From NCBI RefSeq assembly GCF_026262505.1, contig NC_067207.1, forward strand, positions 12,740,082 to 12,804,081: 64,000 nucleotides of DNA, written 5' to 3'. A program made the position numbers and the translations under genes. Shown piece after piece: positions 58,106 through 64,000 of the stretch (its first letter is position 1; every line of letters starts with the position of its first letter). The DNA is from Trichomonas vaginalis G3 (taxonomy: Eukaryota; Parabasalia; Trichomonadida; Trichomonadidae). Under the pieces are notes generated by a model. That model ran no database searches and was not told the DNA's origin. It saw only the letters and a list, made by a program, of their open reading frames with translations.

Positions 58106-59113
58106 ATGAAACCTAAAATCACAAAGAAGAATCAAAATTCAAATGATTATGTGAAGGTTTCTAATGAGGGTAACTCTCAGAAATCCTCCTTGTTCCCGAA
58201 AAAGGCTGTTATCTCGGTAGATGATGAATATTCCGATCCAGAAATTGATGACGATATTGAAAATAACGATATCTCAATAGAACTTCAACATGTTGATCTA
58301 GTAAATCTTCACAAGCCTCTTACGGTCTCGAGATACGCAGAGATAATATTTCGAAACGATTACAATGCAGAAGCTGACTTTGTGTGTAATCTAGATACAT
58401 TCTCTCAGGTCCAGGATGAGATTACACCTAAAATGAGGAAAATTCTTGTTACATGGCTGATAAATGTTCATAATGACTATGGATTTTCTAATGATACGCT
58501 ATATAGTGCAATTAAATATCTCGATATATACCTTTCTAACAAGAAAATTGAAAAAAACAGACTTCAACTTCTTGGTGCCGTTTGTTATTGGATGTCTTGT
58601 AAAGTTAACGAGATACAAATTCCATATGTTTCAGAATTATCAGATTTATGCAACATAAAATACACAAATGCGGAATTTTATTCACTAGAAACAGAAGTCT
58701 TTACAATACTCAATTTTCAACTTAACTTTCCAACATACAAAGGATTTCTTAGAAGATATCTATCAATAATCGGCTCAAATACCACGATTCAAGATATTTC
58801 TTCCATTATTTGTGAATCATCTTTGAATAATTTTATGCTATCCTGTTGCCTCCCTTCGGAAGTTGCAATTGCCATTATACTTGTTGCTTATACAGCTCTA
58901 AATTATATTCCACCCATCGAAACACTCAAAAAATACTTGAAAATTAATGATTTCGAAGTAATCATTGTTATTGCAGAGTGTGTGTTAAGTACAGTATGCG
59001 AATTAATAGAAAGCAAAGGAGGAGCAACATATCAGAAATATATGGACCATTTTAAGCCAGGTCAAGTTAATTTTTCAAGAGATCTAATTAATATAATCAA
59101 AAAACTATGTTAA
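58106..59113 (+). CDS. Cyclin (A/B-like), 335 aa
   Basis: The N-terminal 85 residues are acidic and disordered. The cyclin box (about 90-225) has KMRKILVTWLINVHNDYGF, TLYSAIKYLDIYLS, LQLLGAVCYWMSCKVNEIQIPYVSEL and LETEVFTILNFQLNFPTYKGFLRRYL, the A/B-type pattern including the Arg-Lys and Lys-Glu positions that contact the kinase. A second helical domain continues to about 300. It regulates a cyclin-dependent kinase, probably in mitosis by type. No clear destruction box is visible in the N-terminus. Confidence 0.92.
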   Translation: MKPKITKKNQNSNDYVKVSNEGNSQKSSLFPKKAVISVDDEYSDPEIDDDIENNDISIELQHVDLVNLHKPLTVSRYAEIIFRNDYNAEADFVCNLDTFSQVQDEITPKMRKILVTWLINVHNDYGFSNDTLYSAIKYLDIYLSNKKIEKNRLQLLGAVCYWMSCKVNEIQIPYVSELSDLCNIKYTNAEFYSLETEVFTILNFQLNFPTYKGFLRRYLSIIGSNTTIQDISSIICESSLNNFMLSCCLPSEVAIAIILVAYTALNYIPPIETLKKYLKINDFEVIIVIAECVLSTVCELIESKGGATYQKYMDHFKPGQVNFSRDLINIIKKLC

Positions 59114-59668
59114 GTCGCATCGCATAATGTTTCGTTCTTATTCTTTATGTTTTGAAAAAATAATTTTGAATTTTATTTAATAATCAAAGCTATCAAGTTA
59201 AAATAATATTTTGTTTTGTACTGTAAATTGTTATTTGTTAGTTTTATCCTAATACGATTTTTAATACAATTTAGAAGTATGTGGACTACTTTCTTCTATT
59301 TTCATTCCAGTCTCCGTCCCATATTTGCTAGAGAGTTGTATGCTTATTATCTCGTAACTATGCTCTTAGATATTTTGATATTCCAAATTGTTTAAGTTGA
59401 CTTATTTCTGTCGGTATTAGAAAAATATATAGTATTTAAGTAAAAAATAGCATATCTGGAGTTGATATTCATAAATATATATGTTTTAAGCTCGTGGAGT
59501 GCCTCAAAGATAAATTTATTAGATGCACTCATGAGAGGAGTCAAACCAAAATTTTATTGTCTTAAGATCAGCTTTCCATCAAATTCAAGCTGAATTTTTG
59601 ATGATGCATATCGATGTGGAGTATAACCATAAATATTTCATTGAAGAATAATTTTTGTATTGAAAGTT
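59114..59668. other. Intergenic, no gene seen
   Basis: AT-rich with no frame of note between the cyclin and the decayed gene downstream. Confidence 0.5.
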
Positions 59669-60336
59669 CTACGAAGCAATAGTTTGAATATATAATATTG
59701 TGAAAATATGATTAAGAAAGGTTGCGCAATAGCAATTTCGAATTGACAAATGGCATAGAGAACGAAGGTATCGAATATCATTGTAGTTTTGTATTCTCAT
59801 CCATAGATTAGTTGTAGAAACACCTAAATATAAATCAAAGCAAGGAGGTCCTGGAATTGAGCCAACTTTATTATGATAATATGAATTTGCTCCAACTGAA
59901 TACCAATAATTCCATGAATGAATGTTACCATCAAGATATGTGTAATTTGTTGTTGTGAAACCTAATCCTGTCAAATTAAAATTTGGATCTGTAAGTATTT
60001 CGCATTTTTTAATTATAAGATGGTTTGAAAAGTCTGAAACATGTGATGAATAAATTGGATTGGAACTTTGATTAAAATAAAAAAAATCTTCGGGATAATC
60101 ATCAGGAAAATGAAATAAGAAGTTGAACACACCATTAATTAGGAATATATCATTAAGGTAACCTAGGACACTAAATTTATCCCTTTCATTTATAAATGAA
60201 ATTTGTTTTCGGGCGAGATATTTGTCAGTAGGGAACAAAGAACCCACATGATGGTGAAATATTCTCACCCACTTAGTGTCATTGATTTCGGTCACAAAAT
60301 ATCCATTTAGATTTCTAACATTCTCAATGAGAATCT
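59669..60336 (-). pseudogene. 5'-truncated lineage-specific gene
   Basis: About 200 codons of protein-like sequence (TKWVRIFHHHVGSLFP, FSVLGYLNDIF, FNFLFHFPDDYPEDFFYFNQSSNPI, WNYWYSVGANSYYH). The frame has no ATG at its beginning and a stop just upstream. The aromatic, Asn-rich, beta-type sequence with W-N-Y-W and NP motifs recalls a repeated trichomonad family of unknown function, from memory only. Probably a broken copy of a multi-gene family. Confidence 0.5.
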
Positions 60337-60524
60337 ATTCCGATTTCCTGAATCAGAAATGAAATTATTAATATGAAGTTGGCATTAAACCTTGTCTAAA
60401 CACTATTTTTATTGTGTTTTACTTCGTTATTCATCTTTTTAAATCCTGCTATAAAAGGATTTGCTCATCTGAAGCACTACACTTTGTGATATAATTTCTA
60501 TGGATATGTAAAAGCTATTTTAGG

Positions 60525-60935
60525 TTAAGTTTGAACAATTCTCCTTATTTTTTTTTTATGAAAAACATATCTTTGCAAAAACATATCCTTGTAAAAAAAA
60601 TATTCAATACTATATATGCTATGATGAAAGACACATTAGTTTCGTCCTTGGATCATATAGAACCATATGGAAATTTAAATCTGAGTAAAATTGCCACCAG
60701 ACTTGTTTTGAGGTGTGGACACATAAGATCCGGTAAATATAGTTAGCGTATGACTATGTGCTAAATCACTTCTCTCTAGACAAATTCCTTTTTCCCATCA
60801 AATTTCTGATTTTGTTCATAATGAAATTATTGCTATTGATTGTTGCAAAATACCTATAGAGAAGAGATTCGTAAATAAATGCTCAGGTATCTTGTGTGAA
60901 GATTGTATTGATTTCAAATATCAAAATATTATATA
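60525..60935 (+). pseudogene. Decayed gene-like stretch
   Basis: Protein-like pieces (MMKDTLVSSLDHIEPYGNLNL in one frame, then a Cys-containing piece around 60825-60930 in another) without a continuous frame. Likely a host gene remnant; family unknown. Confidence 0.3.
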
Positions 60936-61095
60936 AAACTTTTTTTAACAAAAACAATCCTCTATCCAATATCTTATGTGACATTTCTCATTATTGTTTG
61001 AATTGAGACTTAAAATTATTATGATTTATCTCAATAAAAAAAACTGTAAATATAAAAAAAGGGTAATTAAATTATTATGAATATATAAAAGCAAT

Positions 61096-62232
61096 TTAAG
61101 CCGACAAAAGGCGTAAGAGTTTCTGCAGTCTTGCAGTCAAAACTTCTCCACGCTTGAGTGCCTCTCTCATCTTTGCGGCACGTGAGTCTGGTGGGTTTGT
61201 ATGGATTGTTCCGGAGACTCTATCAATCTTGGCGTTAAGTTTTCTTGAGAAAATAAATCTGCGAATTTCATCTTCGATGAACTGCTCTGTAACTCCGAAA
61301 GCGGAGGCCATAGCTGAGATCTGAAGGGCCTGGTATGGTTCCAAGAACTGAGAATAAGCGCGTACACGTAATTCCTTGATAAGATAAGAAATATGTTGGG
61401 AGAACCAAATATCGCAGGTCAATGTATTCTCTACTTCGGCCAAAGCATCGAAGAAATCCCTGTAATTCAAGTGGTATAAAGATAATAATCTATGTGTCTG
61501 TTCGTCAGCAGCGCGGACCTCCAAAGCCTTATCAATCTTGGCTCCGAAGTCGGCACGTGACAAAGCAAGTGTCGCGAGAACAACTGTACGATAAATAAAC
61601 TCATCATATGTTAAAAGTTCTGTAGCTGTGTATGTAGAAATTGTAGAGATGAATAACTGGCTAGCAGCAATAAAGTTCCTTCTAGCGCAAAGGCTTAAGC
61701 CTTCGTAAACTTTTAATCTGTTCTTTCTTTCCCAATCACCGCCATCTTTGATGAAAGCCTGTGCCTGATCGTTGAGATCGTTGAATGTTGAGAAATCCTT
61801 GAAGAAGAAAGCAACGCGCATCTGGCAGAACACGACATCAATCTTTTGACCGAGAGCAACAGTATGAGCTAAGAGATCTGCTAATCTCTTCTTGCTATTC
61901 TCAAAGTCACCAATGCGGATGAAGAATAAAGCAAGATTTTGGTAGGCAACACGAACATCTTCTTCGGATTGATTTTCTGTTGCGTCATTGAGAGCGACTT
62001 CAAGCTTAGATTGCTCGGCTTGGTTAGCAGCGGTGGCTGCATTGACGAAATCGTTGTCAACAGTCCAGCCATATTCAGCAGCTAAAGATTTATAGAATGG
62101 TAACATATTATTTTTCTTGATTTCGCTCATTAAACTTGTAAAGTCTTCGTTTGATTTGGTGTGGGCATATTGTTCGTGAATATTTGCTATTTTTAAGTCT
62201 GGAAATGAATCAAGAGGCGATGACTCACTCAT
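61096..62232 (-). CDS. RPN7: 26S proteasome regulatory subunit Rpn7 (PSMD6)
   Basis: A lid subunit of the proteasome regulatory particle. TPR-like helices at about 20-200 (including RNRLKVYEGLSLCARRNFIAASQLFI), then the PCI domain at about 225-345 (LLSLYHLNYRDFFDALAEVE, YSQFLEPYQALQISAMASAFGVTEQFIEDEIRRFI, KLNAKIDRVSGTIHTNPPD), which is diagnostic for Rpn7. 378 aa is the normal length. Codon use is less AT-rich than in the flanks, as expected for a well-expressed gene. A well-kept single frame. Confidence 0.95.
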   Translation of the reverse strand: MSESSPLDSFPDLKIANIHEQYAHTKSNEDFTSLMSEIKKNNMLPFYKSLAAEYGWTVDNDFVNAATAANQAEQSKLEVALNDATENQSEEDVRVAYQNLALFFIRIGDFENSKKRLADLLAHTVALGQKIDVVFCQMRVAFFFKDFSTFNDLNDQAQAFIKDGGDWERKNRLKVYEGLSLCARRNFIAASQLFISTISTYTATELLTYDEFIYRTVVLATLALSRADFGAKIDKALEVRAADEQTHRLLSLYHLNYRDFFDALAEVENTLTCDIWFSQHISYLIKELRVRAYSQFLEPYQALQISAMASAFGVTEQFIEDEIRRFIFSRKLNAKIDRVSGTIHTNPPDSRAAKMREALKRGEVLTARLQKLLRLLSA

Positions 62233-62259
62233 TTTTAGATTTGAAAAATTTGAACATGT

Positions 62260-62793
62260 TTGTTCGACTAACTTCTGGAAAGTTTTCCGGAAATTTATGA
62301 TTTTTGGCTGCAGCGTTTGAATACACTTTATGAACTACGTTTAATTTCCTTTATAACCAATCATAAAAATTTTGTTCAATCCCAAGCATCAAAAAAAATT
62401 CAAACCAATCCAAATTGACTATGTAAAATTTCTTAAAATGCAATAACTATATCAATACTAAGAGCCTCGCTGTAAAATTCCAATAAATTAATTCTAAATC
62501 TAAGCAAATTAATAAAAATATTGAAATATGTATGAGCAATTATAATTTATTCTCATAAAAACTAATATTTCTTCAGGATAGAAGAAAATGAATTAGATAA
62601 AATTTTCATCAAAAATATATCTTGAAAATGAAGTCATTAATAGAAAATATGTATATATTTTCTTGTGTGTTTAGTAAAATTTCATGAATTAAGATGATTT
62701 GAATTAAATAAAATTATATTTTTAACAATTTTTAGAAAAGAAATAATTAATAATTTTAAATTATAATGATAAAACATCTATATCTCTATTTAT
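62260..62793. other. Intergenic, no gene seen
   Basis: AT-rich spacer between two minus-strand genes. It must hold the 3' end of the Nop9-like gene and the promoter of RPN7. Confidence 0.5.
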
Positions 62794-64000
62794 TCACTTA
62801 TCATTGGCCGGAGCAACAGGATCGTCAACGAATTCCTTCATTGCCTTCTCAACCTTGGCCGCAGTAGTAATTTCGTGTTCCCACTGACCGCGTCTGTTCA
62901 TGTAAGCGTCCACTCTCAAAGACCTCCACACATTCGGAGCTTTGTCCTTCATCTGAGCTTCAATCAGTCTTTCGCAGATATCTACCTTTGAATTCATGTC
63001 TCCAGCCTTGAAAGCGTCCTCAACAATGTAAGATCCGATTCTATTGGCTGAAATTTCTGGTAAAATTGGGAGCATTTTCCTGATAACTTTGTTTTTGGCT
63101 CCTGGTTTGATTGTTTGTGACTTCAGGAACTCTGTAATGATGTAAGACCCATTTTTATCGAGGCAGAGACCCTTAAATCTGTCATCTGTCATATCCAAAA
63201 TGGCTCCAACGATTGGATCAGCTTGTTTCTGCTCGAATCTGCATACGCTCTGCAGGATCATGGCTCCTGCCTTCTGGCTGCGTATTGACAATAAAGAATC
63301 AATGAGATTTCTGTTGTTTCTGTACTTATTCAATTCTTGGGCGATTTTGTCTTGGTTAAACTTCAATCTGGCGCAAGCACTGACAAGGGAATTGATGACT
63401 TCGGGGCGCTCGTCGAGTAAAGAGGCGAAATTCGGAAGTAATTGGTCGCATAATTCTGGAATGAAGTCTTTTGGTGTATTTTCGAGGAATCTCTGTAAAA
63501 CAAAGTTCGCTTGTCTATCTCTGGCACATTTCAAAGCGTCTGTCTTGAAAACATTGTCGAATAAGACTTTTTTAGGCTCATCAACGTTGAGTTTGAGGAT
63601 TTCTTCGATCAAATGTGATGAAGACTTGTCTCTGATCGAGTCAAATGTAAATGGAACTGATCTGGCAAGGTAATTGATGAGTTTTGGATATTTATCGCTT
63701 TCTAATGTGCAAATTGTTTGGAGAACAGCGGAAAAGTGGGGTGATCTGGTATAATCTGGTGTTTTCAGCATTGCTTGGATGATTTGGCGACATAATTTAT
63801 CGATATGTTGGTTCATTGACTTAAAACCACCATAATGAGTAATCAAAGAGCGAATAACATGGGATCCGTATCTATCCTCACTGAGATCTGGTGCATATGA
63901 CTTTAATTCTCCCAAAATTGAAGCAAATAATTCTTGGAAAGATGGTTTAAAGTCTTTGTTATCGATGAATTGTGCACACTGGATGAAAAGATTTTCAACA
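62794..64000 (-). CDS. Nop9-like Pumilio-repeat protein, 5' end outside window
   Basis: Pumilio-type helical repeats along the whole length (EDRYGSHVIRSLI, SSSHLIEEILKL, RQANFVLQRFLEN, KAGAMILQSVCRF, KNGSYIITEFLKS, RIGSYIVEDAFKAGD). The spacing and the C-terminal WRSLRVDAYMNRRGQWEHE are as in Nop9, which binds pre-18S rRNA during small-subunit assembly in the nucleolus. The frame is open to the window edge (LFIQCAQFIDNKDFKPSFQELFASILGEL precedes the first internal start-like codon), so the N-terminus lies beyond 64000. A Puf6-type protein is the alternative. Confidence 0.85.
   Translation of the reverse strand, partial: VENLFIQCAQFIDNKDFKPSFQELFASILGELKSYAPDLSEDRYGSHVIRSLITHYGGFKSMNQHIDKLCRQIIQAMLKTPDYTRSPHFSAVLQTICTLESDKYPKLINYLARSVPFTFDSIRDKSSSHLIEEILKLNVDEPKKVLFDNVFKTDALKCARDRQANFVLQRFLENTPKDFIPELCDQLLPNFASLLDERPEVINSLVSACARLKFNQDKIAQELNKYRNNRNLIDSLLSIRSQKAGAMILQSVCRFEQKQADPIVGAILDMTDDRFKGLCLDKNGSYIITEFLKSQTIKPGAKNKVIRKMLPILPEISANRIGSYIVEDAFKAGDMNSKVDICERLIEAQMKDKAPNVWRSLRVDAYMNRRGQWEHEITTAAKVEKAMKEFVDDPVAPANDK

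Overview
The window is AT-rich nuclear DNA from a single-celled eukaryote, most likely a trichomonad and probably close to Tritrichomonas (inference). The clues are: host genes with no visible introns; very short leaders, with a TCA-pyrimidine-T/A initiator-like motif a few to about 20 bases before several start codons; trichomonad-style protein families; and large Maverick/Polinton elements of the kind common in trichomonad genomes. Host genes include a Ser/Thr kinase, a PTB-like RNA-binding protein, a Myb factor, a cyclin, proteasome subunit Rpn7, a Nop9-like Pumilio protein and a MAN1/Heh-like membrane protein. Three scattered tRNA genes (Lys-CTT, Val-GAC, Glu-TTC) are present.

Layout. Positions 1-2265 hold small hairpin-rich repeats and a kinase gene. 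Positions 2272-35326 are a 33-kb block of two Polinton/Maverick elements, joined end to end in opposite gene order and flanked as one unit by the 6-bp duplication AAAATA (2266-2271 and 35327-35332). Element 1 (2272-21921) has 412-bp terminal inverted repeats. Left to right it carries small virion-type genes, a capsid gene, a packaging ATPase, further presumed virion genes, a phage-like fibre gene, an accessory cassette rich in KilA-N genes and bracketed by repeats, an integrase, a protein-primed DNA polymerase B and a 368-aa partner gene. It looks young but broken, with about ten breaks, most of them in the polymerase. Element 2 (21922-35326) is a reduced relative in the opposite order. Its polymerase gene looks whole, but the capsid-to-fibre block is absent. 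A 5.3-kb plain DNA transposon (22360-27693) with an IS5/PIF-Harbinger-type DDE transposase sits inside one of its end-repeat genes.

Positions 35333-64000 are ordinary host DNA: tRNAs, an acidic hypothetical protein, a decayed 4-alpha-glucanotransferase (DPE2-type) gene, coiled-coil and membrane proteins, the PTB, Myb, doublecortin-like NTPase, VIT/vWA, helical-repeat, cyclin, Rpn7 and Nop9 genes, and a few decayed gene-like stretches.

The least ordinary signals are: the two-element Polinton unit inside a single target duplication; its repeat-bracketed KilA-N/T5orf172 cassette, with start-stop mini reading frames in the promoter motif; an HNH-like zinc finger inside the polymerase; a phage-type fibre tip in a eukaryotic virus-like element; and three back-to-back perfect palindromes of 54-59 bp in the DNA transposon.
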